This document shows positions 55,501 through 64,000 of a stretch of 64,000 nucleotides of DNA, piece after piece. The stretch comes from Sthenelais limicola (lineage: Eukaryota > Annelida > Polychaeta > Phyllodocida > Sigalionidae). Position numbers and translations under genes: made by a program. How positions within the stretch are numbered: position 1 is the first letter of the stretch; each line of letters opens with the position of its first letter. Where the stretch lies: assembly GCA_942159475.1 (NCBI GenBank), contig OW804098.1, forward strand, positions 113,835,916 through 113,899,915, in the 5' to 3' direction. Below the pieces are notes generated by a model, which was not told the DNA's origin, did not search any database, and saw only the letters and a program-made list of their open reading frames with translations.

Positions 55501-58466
55501 AGTGCTTGCATGGAGAGTTTCTTTAGGCAAGACCACCTTGGAGATATTGGGGAAAATATTAAATCAGGTAACCCAACCAGATTTCTGATTCTGTACAGAA
55601 AAGGTCTCCCAGCGAAGCAATCACTCTTTGTAACTAGTGCTTCATAGATGCTCTCATAGTCATTCAGTAGAACTGCATTGGCACCGAAAAGCTACAGAAA
55701 CAAACAATAGTTTAGATCTGGGCTCTTTGCCAATATGACAAAGAGTACAAACTCATAATAAATAAATAAAAAATGTATATCCATGTCAGGAAAAGGAGTC
55801 ATAAGTCGCAAAATATGGATTTTGAGATAACATCATATTTGAAAAGAGATCAAGCCGATTCCAATGATAGTAAACATGAAGGACATTTAATAAGTATTCC
55901 TATATTTTTGTGTTTGATATTTGTATCCTTGGAAAGAAAGTTGGCAATGTTTCTGGATGGGTAATTACTAGTAAAGTAACTCAATAAACTCCATACAAAG
56001 GCCTTCAAAACACAGAGATATATCCATTACAATGTCCTGAGATTTGGTACATGGATTTATATGACTCTAAGTGCTATACCGCCGAAAGGTCAGAACATTC
56101 CAATAAAGAGATCTTGTAAAAAGAACACTTTGAAAAATATCAATTTTGCGACTTGTGACTCATTTTCCTGGAACATCACAATTAGTTAAGCAGTTAACTC
56201 AACAAAGCCATCACATGAGATTTCTTCCTAACATACTATTACGAATCCGATTGAGCTGTATCTACAATCAGTAGATAAAGTTCAAAATACAGTTCAACCT
56301 CACCAAATCGATTGCCAGAATATACTCGAATTTTACCTAATATTGACCAAATTGCAGCAGAATTTTGCAGAATTTACTCAATGTGTACAGCTGCCAATTG
56401 CCAACTGCCAACTGCCAGCTGCCAGTTGCCAACTGCCAATTTTGCAAAACTGTGACCCATATAATACATTGTTCACATAAACACACAATATATGAGGTAT
56501 ATCGATCTACTTTCTTTACAATAAAATTGAAATGATGTCTGCTGAAACTGTAGTCCTAAACATGTAATTGATATGAATAATTTCTGAACAAGATAGGAAT
56601 TTAAGGGATTTTGGTAAGGTACACTTTATACATTCACTTAAAACCATTGAATCCAAGGGTGTCGTACCGTCATCATGAAAACGTCTGGCAAATATTGTTA
56701 GACATTAAAAAAAAACTGTATCACAAATATTTAACCAAGGGATTGGGTTAGACAAATATGGGTTAAGCAAATATCCACCATTTGCCTAAAACATTTTCAA
56801 TCTTGGATTACAGCAACATATATTCCTTGTGGGGCTTTTTCCTTCTAGGAAAACGGCTCAGCATACAAATCTGACCCATATATGTACACTCTATACTCAG
56901 CCTATTGGCAGTAAACATCAAAACTTGCTATTGCGGTGCTGCTGCCACCAGGACGAGTATAGAGTGTACAGACCCTTTAGAGAATGTTAATGTTAGTCTG
57001 GGTAGTCTGGCTAATACATGCTGCTAAATCTCCTTTGCTTTTCTGAAGTTCTCAATTTAAAATCTGCAATTGCATGGTGGTCCTGCGCAACGTCATTCAA
57101 TTCGCAAAGATGTTTTTGAGCAAAGAAGTCAACTTAAATCTTCTACATTTTCCTGAGGACTTTTAAACTCCGTCCTGATATGTTTATTACACATTGACGT
57201 TCTACAGGGTATTCTATCCTATCCTATTCAATGGATGACTTCAACTAAGATTCTTCCAAGAAATAAAAGATGAATGCTAGTGCTGGGATGAAGATAAACA
57301 TGCATATGGGTCACTACTGCCACACCCTCCTCCCCCCCCCCCCCAACATACACACACACACACTTCCCCAACCTTCCCCATTAAGTACCCTCCGCAAACA
57401 TTGTTACAAACTAGATATTTTCTACATTTTCTTCCATTCCTTTCCAACCCATCTAAGTGTCATTTGACCGACATTTTGGCGGATTCTGTTGAGCTGTATG
57501 TGCTACTAGATCGTCTAAAACGTCCCCATTTTTATTTGAAGGAGACGTCCAAATTCTTCTTATGATAACTTCACTTGTTATCGCTCACTGGCAGTACACT
57601 TGACTGTCTCTACTTCAAATTCTTGTATAAACATATAACAGCTGCACAATATTGATAAATTAAGTCATAATATGAATAAGTCATGAATAAACATATAACA
57701 GCAGCAGATTATTGATGAATCCAGTCCTATAAGTCATAATATGAGTAACTCTTGTATAAACATATAACAGCTGCAGAATATTGATAAATTAAGTCCTATA
57801 AGTCATAAGATGACTGAATTTGGTAACATTGGTAAGATTTTATTCATAAAAGAATTGGAAGGGGAATTGGCAGAGGAAAACAGTCGCCGGTGAGCGCTAT
57901 AGAAGGTAAACAACATCATTCAATGAAAAATAGAAGAAATCAAACTATTGTAACTCCTATTTGTTCTTGCATTAGTTCCTTGAATTCCCGCCTGCAGCAG
58001 TGATGGCCTTGCTTAAGTGAAGACATAGTAAGGGATTCCGGCGCGTCATCCAAATACAAATTAGAACATTAGAAGCCCTGTATCAAACAACAGGATGAAA
58101 TCCTCCAAGATTCTTGTGAAATCATCGTTAGAAAGGTTGGAAAAGAATGGAACAAAAAGTAGAAAACATTAACTGAGAGTGCAGCTTCAGTTAGAATCTT
58201 ATTATTGACCATGACGCTATAAGCTCAGTTTTTAATAATCAATGACTCAATAGAAGCTCTTTTACCTTGAAGCGGACTATGTTTCCATATTCAGCCGCCC
58301 ACTTCTCTGCAGTAATGTGCATTCCTCGTTTGTCAATCTTATAACCAACACCTATGAATGGTAGACCTCTTGGTCCTGGAGGTAACCTTATCCTGGCTTT
58401 CACCAACCACCTGATAATGATAGCGGTGGCAAGACATATGAGGATTCCAATCATGATGGAGTCCAT
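46382..58466 (-). CDS. Cytochrome P450 (clan 2-like), complete eight-exon gene
   Basis: Exons in transcript order: 58266-58466, 55497-55691, 52835-52987, 51408-51620, 50748-50880, 48644-48906, 48030-48154, 46382-46595. All junctions are GT-AG and in phase; the total is 1497 bases, 498 codons plus stop, the usual P450 length. Domains: N-terminal membrane anchor (MIGILICLATAIIIRW), proline hinge LPPGPRGLPFIG, FAGRP in the B-C region, I-helix AGTMTS, K-helix ETLR (ExxR), PERF region FRPERF, and heme loop FGAGRRSCMG with the Cys ligand. Family role: ER-bound heme monooxygenase using cytochrome P450 reductase; substrate unknown. Oddity: the acidic residue expected in the I-helix AGx(D/E)T motif is Met. 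The introns are crowded with MITEs and LINE relics. Confidence 0.93.
46793..47150. repeat. MITE family F copy (358 bp)
   Basis: Starts ATAGGGGATTTG and ends with its complement (CAAATCCCCTAT). Matches stretches at 59.26-59.63 and 62.65-62.97 kb. Lies in P450 intron 7. Confidence 0.75.
47170..47420. repeat. LTR-like stretch (low support)
   Basis: A TATATAAGG box near 47232 and AATAAAG near 47309 within P450 intron 7 resemble a U3-R-U5 fragment; no partner copy and no clear ends. Confidence 0.25.
48030..48154 (-). CDS. P450 exon 7: PERF region
   Basis: 125 bases, NLWKLHHDPEYW then FRPERFIEDG. Ends in phase 2; the Arg codon is completed by exon 8. Confidence 0.92.
48644..48906 (-). CDS. P450 exon 6: I-helix end and K-helix
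   Basis: 263 bases. It completes AGTMTS across the junction, then PEIQEKIAKEIKEVIG, the ExxR motif in YETLR and YDIPKGTN. Donor GTAAGT. Confidence 0.92.
48938..49583. repeat. MITE family C copy interrupted by a family A MITE
   Basis: Removing the A copy (407 bp) and one ATTT leaves exactly 235 bp, the size of intact C copies at 45233 and 60786. In P450 intron 5. Confidence 0.88.
49043..49449. repeat. MITE family A, full-length copy (407 bp) inside family C
   Basis: GTGATGTGTTTTAGG ... CCTGAAACACATCAC flanked by ATTT at 49039-49042 and 49450-49453. The empty site is visible in C copies elsewhere (GAGTATATTTGGT at about 50540). Confidence 0.9.
49684..50714. repeat. MITE family A copy interrupted twice
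   Basis: Left end GTGATGTGTTTACA at 49684 and right end TTTTCCTGATAAACATCAC ending at 50714. It is broken by an unrelated insert (about 49870-50345, A/T-rich start, no ORF) and by a family C copy inside its right terminal repeat. Confidence 0.7.
50451..50685. repeat. MITE family C, full-length copy (235 bp) inside family A
   Basis: GGGTCAGATTTTCAGAAAAT to TTCTGGAAATCTGACCC; it separates the family A subterminal GTGAGTAATGACT from CATTTTCCTGATAAAC. Confidence 0.85.
50748..50880 (-). CDS. P450 exon 5: start of the I-helix
   Basis: 133 bases, ending in phase 1 within the I-helix (LTDEDIFVLVLDMTIA), donor GTATGT. A family A MITE ends 33 bp from this donor. Confidence 0.9.
51163..51396. repeat. 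MITE family C copy in P450 intron 4
   Basis: GGGTCAGATTTCGAGAAAAT at the left; the right end is degenerate (TTCTGGCGACTTCAGTCC) about 11 bp from the exon 4 donor. Preceded (about 51075-51160) by a family F fragment. Confidence 0.7.
51408..51620 (-). CDS. P450 exon 4
   Basis: 71 codons, phase 0, donor AGG|GTGAGT. F-G region with LLLDLVPITRFFP. Confidence 0.88.
52282..52800 (-). mobile_element. Possible retroelement 3' fragment with poly(A)
   Basis: A poly(T) run of about 18 bases (from about 52284) starts a stretch containing CAACGTTTCGGATTCGTGG, of a type often seen near termini of Penelope-like or other retroelements. No coding frame; the assignment is weak. In P450 intron 3. Confidence 0.25.
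52835..52987 (-). CDS. P450 exon 3
   Basis: 51 codons, phase 0, acceptor TTTCTCTTTCAG, donor GTAGAG. Starts SYGTQ and includes GQPFDIKPIVHRCITAIL, typical of clan 2. Confidence 0.85.
54061..54965 (+). pseudogene. LINE reverse transcriptase relic with internal deletion
   Basis: A 240-codon frame (54151-54873) preceded by a short RT-like piece (DEVGKKIIGLDKNKNSSHAD) and followed, after a frameshift near 54840, by FWNDLPLNYRNI and FKEKIKERLW. It shows the post-catalytic part (GLKLNIGKT, IFKYLGLLIDSDL, and the thumb region), but the YADD core is absent, so an internal deletion removed the catalytic centre. Sense to the plus strand, antisense to the P450, in intron 2. Confidence 0.65.
55262..55474. 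repeat. MITE family A, right-half fragment
   Basis: Matches the right half of A (ATTCCAACAAAGAGATGTTG, TTTGGAAAATATCAATTTTG) with a degenerate terminus. Confidence 0.6.
55497..55691 (-). CDS. P450 exon 2
   Basis: 65 codons, phase 0, acceptor TTTCTGTAG. Encodes VLLNDYESIYEALV and CFAGRP, then WSCLKKLSMQALK, the Trp-containing C-helix. Confidence 0.9.
55784..56179. repeat. MITE family A copy in P450 intron 1
   Basis: Left end truncated (CAGGAAAAGGAGTCATAAGT), right end TTTTGCGACTTGTGACTCAT to GGAACATCAC. Confidence 0.78.
56273..56467. repeat. MITE family C right part with internal microsatellite
   Basis: AGTTCAAAATACAGTTCAAC through GTGACCC. The terminal CTGCCAATTG has expanded into about six CCAACTG-like units at 56393-56440. 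Confidence 0.65.
57405..58185. mobile_element. Element G: TIR-like element in P450 intron 1
   Basis: The left stretch (TTCTACATTTTCTTCCATTC, TTTCCAACC) recurs inverted at about 58100-58185. A related end occurs at 27.64-27.79 kb. No coding frame. The interior has the tandem repeat at 57622-57815. Confidence 0.5.
57622..57815. repeat. Three imperfect 59-69-bp tandem units
   Basis: AAACATATAACAGCTGCA ... ATTGATAAAT repeats starting near 57622, 57681 and 57750. A single related unit occurs near 44340. Confidence 0.8.
58266..58466 (-). CDS. P450 exon 1: membrane anchor and proline hinge
   Basis: ATG at 58466-58464, 67 codons, donor AAG|GTAAAA. In-frame sequence continues upstream of this ATG without another ATG. 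Confidence 0.9.
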
Positions 58467-58656
58467 TTTCAAGATTTTGACCAATTAGTTGATATATCTT
58501 TAGCTTGGAACAGGGATTTCAACCATTCCCTGGATATCCGTCCTTAGTGTAAGTAGGTGACGCTGCTACTGATCCGGAACGGTCGTTGGAAGACCTGTTT
58601 AGTCTCCCCCAACACAGTAGGAGCTGTCATTATGTAGGATACTGGGGGTATAGTAT

Positions 58657-59061
58657 GTGATGCGTTTTAAGATAATTAGTCACAAGTTGCAAAATTGATA
58701 TGTTTCAAAGTGATTTTGTCGAAAGATTTGTTTATTGAAATGTTCTGATTTCTTGAGGGTCTAGCACACCTTGTCATATAAACCAATGTGCCAAATTTCA
58801 GGACATAGTATTAAACATATCCTTGCGTTTTGAAGGCCTTCATATTGATGATTTTTAGTTACTTTACTGGTAAATACCCACCCAGAAACATTGCAAACTT
58901 TATTTTTCAAAAATAAAAATATCAAATTTAAAATATAGAAATACACATTAACTGTCCCAGTGTTTACTATCATTGTATTCCCCTTGATTTCATCTTTTCA
59001 AATATGATATCTCGAAATCCATTTTTTTCGACTTATGAGTCATTTTCCGGAAACACATCAC
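58657..59061. repeat. MITE family A, full-length copy (405 bp), upstream of the P450
   Basis: GTGATGCGTTTTAAG ... CCGGAAACACATCAC; flanks GTAT and ATAT (3 of 4). It starts about 190 bp upstream of the P450 ATG, in the likely promoter region. Confidence 0.8.
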
Positions 59062-59263
59062 ATATACCCATCTTTAGAGGCGATTTCAACTATAACTTCC
59101 ATAATCGTCAAACCTTTACTGGGGCGATATAGAGTGTATATAGAGGTATAGAGTGATTATTTATCTCCCCAATACAAACTCTATGGGGATTATTTACTTC
59201 CGGTCAACACTACATGACTAATTTTCATTAATTTGCGCCCGCCACCCTGACACTTACTGACAC

Positions 59264-59632
59264 TATTGGGGATTTGCATAGCCGCCATTTTGAATTTAGA
59301 TTCGCATGGAATTATGGGACTAATTGTACCGTATAAAATCTATAGAAAACATGCCATGTTCAGCATGGACTATTTATCAATGCTCTAATGTCAATATAAT
59401 AATGTGTTATACATGTTTCCATAACACTCCATCTTTTTAAGACTCCATCGTCTCCATCTTTCCCATCATGCATTTGGTTAACATAGATCATTTATAGAAG
59501 CTATATGATATTGGTGAAAACATTCTTGCAATTTTCGATAAAAATGCTGCCAAATATGTGTACGTCAGATTTCATTGAAATCCATCCCATGATGCACTGA
59601 AATAGACATGCTCAATAATACATGCAATTGCA
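59264..59632. repeat. MITE family F copy
   Basis: TTGGGGATTTGCATAGCCGC at the left, then the shared block AAATCTATAGAAAACATGCC and CATCCCATGATGCACTGAAA; the right end is degenerate. Confidence 0.7.
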
Positions 59633-60190
59633 ATATTGATGATCATTTCTTACGTTTTGTTTCGTGCTATGAAAATTACCTATGACAAAAATATATAAAT
59701 TTTAGTCTCTTTCACTATTCAGCTGCATGAGAAAGGTCACGATTTTTGTAAGGTAATACGAGACTTAGCTAGACTAAGACTGAGGCTGCTCCCTACCCGT
59801 CCAACACACTATCTTGCTATGTTTATAATATGTTTAATGTCTGTATTACAATGTTATTTCATGTGTATTGGCTGATAAATACTCCTAATAAAATAAAAAA
59901 TAAAAAAATATAGTGTAGTGATATACAGTTAAGACATTAATTCTATACAGTATCAGGTGATCTTTTTATTGATTAGACTGTTTAACAAAGTGCAGACAGG
60001 CTGATAAGGGAATGATAACATCATCTGAGTTATTATTTATAACCTCACTGTATTTATATTATCGACTTTCTTATCGCATTATATATCATGTATTCTAATT
60101 ATATATTATTAAATGGAATATTATTTCACTAGAATTGTCCTCTATGAAATACATTACCTTTTATATGGTCTATTGATTTTAAGTATATAT
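59633..60190. other. Non-coding, nothing recognised
   Basis: A/T-rich, ends in low complexity; no gene. Confidence 0.35.
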
Positions 60191-60343
60191 GGGTCAAACT
60201 TTACGAAAATGTACAATAATGGTAGCTGACCACATTTTGTAAATTCTGCTGAATAAGGCTGCAATTTTTGTCAATACTAGGTGAATTCGAGTATATTCGC
60301 CATTGTATTGATTCTAGCAATCTGTTTGGTTAGGTTGAATTGT
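60191..60343. repeat. MITE family C, truncated copy
   Basis: GGGTCAAACTTTACGAAAAT through TTGATTCTAGCAATCTGTTT; right end missing. Confidence 0.6.
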
Positions 60344-60785
60344 TTGTCGAAATAAAAAAATTGTTTTTGTTTTTAAAAGATTTTTTTCAATCTGTCAACA
60401 AATTCTCATCTTCTCTTAGGGTTGATAATACTGGTAATACATTGTACACTCTCTGTCGTTTTTAAACTTGTGCATAAAGAGATAAAGGAAATAAAGGTAA
60501 ATGAAATGAAAATATGTTTAAATAAAATAATGTTAGGTGTCTTCATTACTGTAGCCAATAAGTTAGTGCTATGTCAGCAGTTTCTCCTGCTCTCTGTTAC
60601 CTCATCATTTGAGGTTACCGTCAAATTAATTAGCTAATTATCGCCTTCTCATTACCCGGCCATAAAGCTCCAACACTTGTTTACCTGGTTAGTGTTAGCT
60701 CATGAGTTTTGTGTGGTGATTTGCTACTAGGGTTTCCATAACCAAAGTCCCCATCTTCCCCATTGTGTATTCGGTTAGCCTAGAT
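60344..60785. other. Non-coding, nothing recognised
   Basis: The 71-codon frame at 60422-60637 has no recognisable domain and is left unannotated. Confidence 0.3.
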
Positions 60786-61020
60786 GGGTCTGATTTTCAG
60801 AAAATGTATGATTGGCAGCTGTATAAATTTAGTGAATTCTGCTAAATTAGGCTGCAATTTGGCCAATGCTAGATAAATTCGAATATATTCGGCATTGCAT
60901 TGATTCTAGCAATCTGTTCGGTTAGGTTGAACTGTATTTTTAACTATATTGTCGTCTGAAATTTGGGTTATTTGAGAGGATTAGTGAAGGCAAATTGTAC
61001 ATTTTCTCGAAATCTGACCC
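60786..61020. repeat. MITE family C, full-length copy (235 bp)
   Basis: GGGTCTGATTTTCAGAAAAT ... TTTTCTCGAAATCTGACCC. Confidence 0.85.
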
Positions 61021-61689
61021 ATATAATCTACACATGCTGTGATATTGGTGAAATCTTTCTTGCAGTTCTCAATAAAAATGTTACCCAATAGTATTATGGC
61101 AGATTTCACCAGAATTCATCTGTTTTCCTGAGTGCAAATTGTGTAAATCTAAATCCTAACAAAACATCAAGAGTTAGATTATCCACGTAACAATTATTCA
61201 TTGGCTTCCAAATGCAAATAGTGTAAGATCAGCAAAAGGGACTTTAAACCCTTCTATAAGTATATAATTATAGGAGTGCAAACAGGAGCTAAGATATGAC
61301 ATTTAATTTTACCTGAGGCGGCCATGTTGGATTTTGACCTAGATATTGACCTTTAAACAGAAAGGTGAACTCAGAAATGAATTATAGATGTATCTCAAAC
61401 AGGAGCTGACCTTCATATTTACTCTTTCCAGAAGCAGCCATTTTGGATTTTGACCTTGAAATTGACCTTGAAACAAAAATATAATGTTGGAAATAGATTC
61501 CCCATGCCTTAACACATGGTCAGAGTGGTATTACACATGGATTTAGTGCTAAAGGGAGCTGAGATATGAAATTGTTGTGTCCCAGTGGCAGCCATTTTGT
61601 TTTTTGCGCATAACGGCCACCAGGGGGCCACCAGATTCTGTTTGCACAGAGTTTTGAAAACATAATACCTACTAAAGCGAACTAAATAC
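61021..61689. other. Non-coding; begins with a family F fragment
   Basis: 61025-61120 resembles the middle of family F (GATATTGGTGAAATCTTTCT). The rest has a twice-repeated GGCAGCCATTTTG/GGCCATGTTGGATTTTGACC motif and no gene. Confidence 0.35.
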
Positions 61690-61812
61690 GAACTAAAGCG
61701 CTAAAATCCCAAAAAATGAGAACATTTCAACAAAGCGATCTTGTGAATAAATGACTTTGGAAAATAACAATTTTGCAACTTGTGACTCATTTTCCTGAAA
61801 CACATACATCAC
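61690..61812. repeat. MITE family A, right-end fragment
   Basis: CAATTTTGCAACTTGTGACT and TTTTCCTGAAACACATACATCAC. Confidence 0.65.
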
Positions 61813-61904
61813 ATGCTCTCTTATCAATCAGTATGGACATCACCTGTATTGGTAAGTCTTTTCAGTAAGGTTAACAAAAATAGGTGTGTTTACGATTTAC
61901 CCCC

Positions 61905-62090
61905 CTGCAAATATATCGGTGAAAACATTCTTGCAATTTTTTATAGAAATCTTTCCAAATATTTTTAAGTGAGATTTCAACAGAATCCATCCCAGAATGC
62001 ACTATAACAGACATGTGCAGTGACATGCAAGGTACAGGTAAAATGCAAGGTACATGACAGGTAAAATGCAATTCCCCAATTACACAGGTG
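61905..62090. repeat. MITE family F, right part
   Basis: CGGTGAAAACATTCTTGCAA, AGAATGCACTATAACAGACA and CAATTCCCCAATT match the F right end. Includes a duplicated GCAAGGTACA segment. Confidence 0.55.
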
Positions 62091-62270
62091 TCAGGTAAGC
62101 TATTTATTATAGTGTGGTAGAGGTTCCACAGTGTCATTTGCAGTATCCCTCTCAACCAAACCAGAGGTAGAAGGTAAGAACAGTTTGCCTTTTTAATCAT
62201 GGCTTTTCTATTTTCAAATCAGACATCCTTACTGTGTGTCTTAGGGCCTTAAAGTCATTCGCTTGATTGG

Positions 62271-62380
62271 GATGTGTGACAGGAAAATGAGTCATGAGTC
62301 GCAAAATTTAAACATATCAAAGTGTTTTATTCACAAGATCTCTTTATAGATAAGTTCTCATTTATGTGCTATGAAGGACT
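62271..62380. repeat. MITE family A, left-end fragment
   Basis: AGGAAAATGAGTCATGAGTC then GCAAAATTTAAACATATCAA; truncated after about 110 bp, where a LINE relic begins. Confidence 0.55.
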
Positions 62381-62387
62381 CAAAATG

Positions 62388-62590
62388 GTCAATATGGTTT
62401 TCAGAAAGGGAAATCAACCAACGATGCTGTATACAATGTTTAGGAACATGTCTTTAACAGTCTGGAGAAGAAAAAACTAATAGCAGCGATTTATTTCGAC
62501 CTACAACAGGCTTTTAATCCAGTCCCTCATGCCCTACTTTTTTGATAAAATGAACAAAATTGGACTGAAAAAGTTCTGATGACGGTTGTA
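62388..62590 (+). pseudogene. LINE reverse transcriptase fragment
   Basis: Short RT-like segments: QYGFQKGKSTNDAVYNV and, after a stop, LIAAIYFDLQQAFNPVPHALL (motif A region with the catalytic Asp). Stops and frameshifts make it inactive. Only about 200 bp remain. Confidence 0.6.
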
Positions 62591-62644
62591 GAGGATTTCT
62601 TGAATAATTGACATTATATGGGTCAGATTTTCAGAAAATGTACA

Positions 62645-62967
62645 TTTAGCACTGCATCATTGGATGACTCTTGTTGAAATCTGACATACAAATATTTGGG
62701 AACATTTTTATGAGAATTGCAAGAATGTTTTCACGAATATCACAGCTTTTATCAATGTTCTATGAAAACCAAATTCATGATGGGCAGGATGGGGACTTGT
62801 GTTATGGAAATGTGTATTAACACATTAGAGTATAGATAAATATCCCATGCTGAACATAGCATGATTTCTATAGATTATACACTGTACCATTAGTCCCATA
62901 ATTCCATGCCAATCAGGATTCAAAATGGCAGCTATGCAACTGCCCTATTGTGTCTTTTGAGGGGAAC
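62645..62967. repeat. MITE family F copy, opposite orientation
   Basis: AGAATTGCAAGAATGTTTTC ... TAGATTATACACTGTACCAT ... ATGGCAGCTATGCAACTGCC, the inverse of the copy at 59.26 kb. A 26-bp family C left end (62620-62645) precedes it. Confidence 0.65.
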
Positions 62968-63017
62968 CATTTTGTCCCCATTATATTGAATTCCCTGTGG
63001 AAATTATGTACATATAT

Positions 63018-63230
63018 GGGTCAGATTTTCAGAAAATGTACAATTCACCTTCACCAATCCTCTCAAATAACCCACATTTAAGACGAAAATGGGCTTCAAA
63101 ATGCAGTTTAACATAACGGAACTGATACGATCAATGCGATGCCAAATATACTAGAATATACCCGATATTCTTCATTTTTCAGCCCAAATATGTAGAGCTG
63201 CCAATTGTACATTTTGTGAAAATCTGACCC
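63018..63230. repeat. MITE family C copy (213 bp)
   Basis: GGGTCAGATTTTCAGAAAAT ... TTTTGTGAAAATCTGACCC, flanked by ATAT on both sides; a short internal deletion relative to 235 bp. Confidence 0.85.
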
Positions 63231-64000
63231 ATATACAGAGGTGTGTATTTCAGGGTCGTTTGTTGCTGAAGCATGATGATTACGCTACTCATGCTCACAA
63301 TGGTCACCTTGTCGCCATCACTGACACACACACAGGTATACACTGCAAAGGTACCGTTTGTGTCTCCCTTATGTTTAGTACTGTATGAGAAAACCATGAT
63401 GATACCATGAAGTAAATACTAATCAAACTGACTTTATATATATATAAAGAATTAATTAAACCGTTAACTTTATTATGATTATAATAATTATTCACTCATA
63501 TTTATAAATCATATTAGATAAGGTTATATCATGTTACATAATCATACAAGGGTATTGTTTTAGAGAATTGATTAAACTGTTACCTGTATTACAATTATAA
63601 TCTTTAGTTATTCATATTCATGCATCATAGCATGATCCCACCCACGTACTATAAGCTATACCCTGCCTGCAAATGCTACTGTCTGTTTAGAACAATGTCT
63701 CACCTGTCAGAACAATATATAACCTCTACCGATGTTACAACCTGTAAAACTATTGAATATCACCAGCTTATCATTGTAAAACACTCATCAATGTTTCATA
63801 CCAGAAAACCATTGTATTGTATCTTCTCATCAAAAACTCCATGTTAGTATTAGAAAAAATTAGAGTAACAAAAGAAAGCTCAAAAACAGGAATCGAATCA
63901 GGCACCCAATGGAAGACCTATTTAAACGCATGTTTATTTAGATAGTTGGACCACCTTATTGTATCAACATCAGCAATAAAGAATTCTTGAATTGAAATGA
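63231..64000. other. Non-coding, nothing recognised
   Basis: No supported gene; AATAAAG at 63976 is an isolated signal. Confidence 0.35.

Overview
This is an AT-rich, intron-containing metazoan nuclear window, most likely from an invertebrate (lophotrochozoan or invertebrate deuterostome; I cannot place it further). The evidence is GT-AG introns with consistent phase, a clan-2-type cytochrome P450, a class A GPCR with its NPxxY helix, a metazoan-style RING/coiled-coil protein, and a dense load of LTR, LINE and terminal-inverted-repeat (TIR) elements. There are no operons, bacterial ribosome binding sites or CRISPR arrays.

Layout. 1-7.9 kb: remains of two env-bearing Ty3/gypsy-like elements (env relic 1 at 130-2602; env relic 2, broken, at about 4.66-6.24 kb) ending in a candidate LTR at 7195-7875. 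8.6-13.3 kb: the last two exons seen of a class A GPCR (TM4-TM5 and TM6-TM7). Their 4.2 kb intron holds a nested MITE (family A hit by a TTAA-flanked element B) and a 5'-truncated CR1/jockey-like LINE with an open reverse transcriptase frame. 13.3-16.7 kb: small non-autonomous elements. 16.7-18.7 kb, minus strand: a RING + coiled-coil + membrane protein with a tail of about 20 copies of a 22-residue repeat. 20-27.3 kb: a long inverted repeat, element D (a TIR transposon carrying a decayed NADAR-domain gene) and element E (about 2.6 kb). 28.5-40.4 kb: an apparently complete retrovirus-like Ty3/gypsy element (704-bp LTRs with one difference by eye, 4-bp target duplication, gag, pol, env). 46.4-58.5 kb, minus strand: a complete eight-exon cytochrome P450 (498 codons plus stop) whose introns are packed with MITE families A, C, F and G and LINE relics. 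58.6-64 kb: more of the same repeats and one short reverse transcriptase relic.

How it fits together. Host genes are few (GPCR, RING protein, P450); most of the window is mobile DNA. The three env genes are divergent, but all show two membrane segments followed by a further C-terminal domain. The two with visible 5' ends start at a splice acceptor rather than an ATG. Families A (about 410 bp) and C (235 bp) are nested inside each other in both directions, so their periods of activity overlapped.
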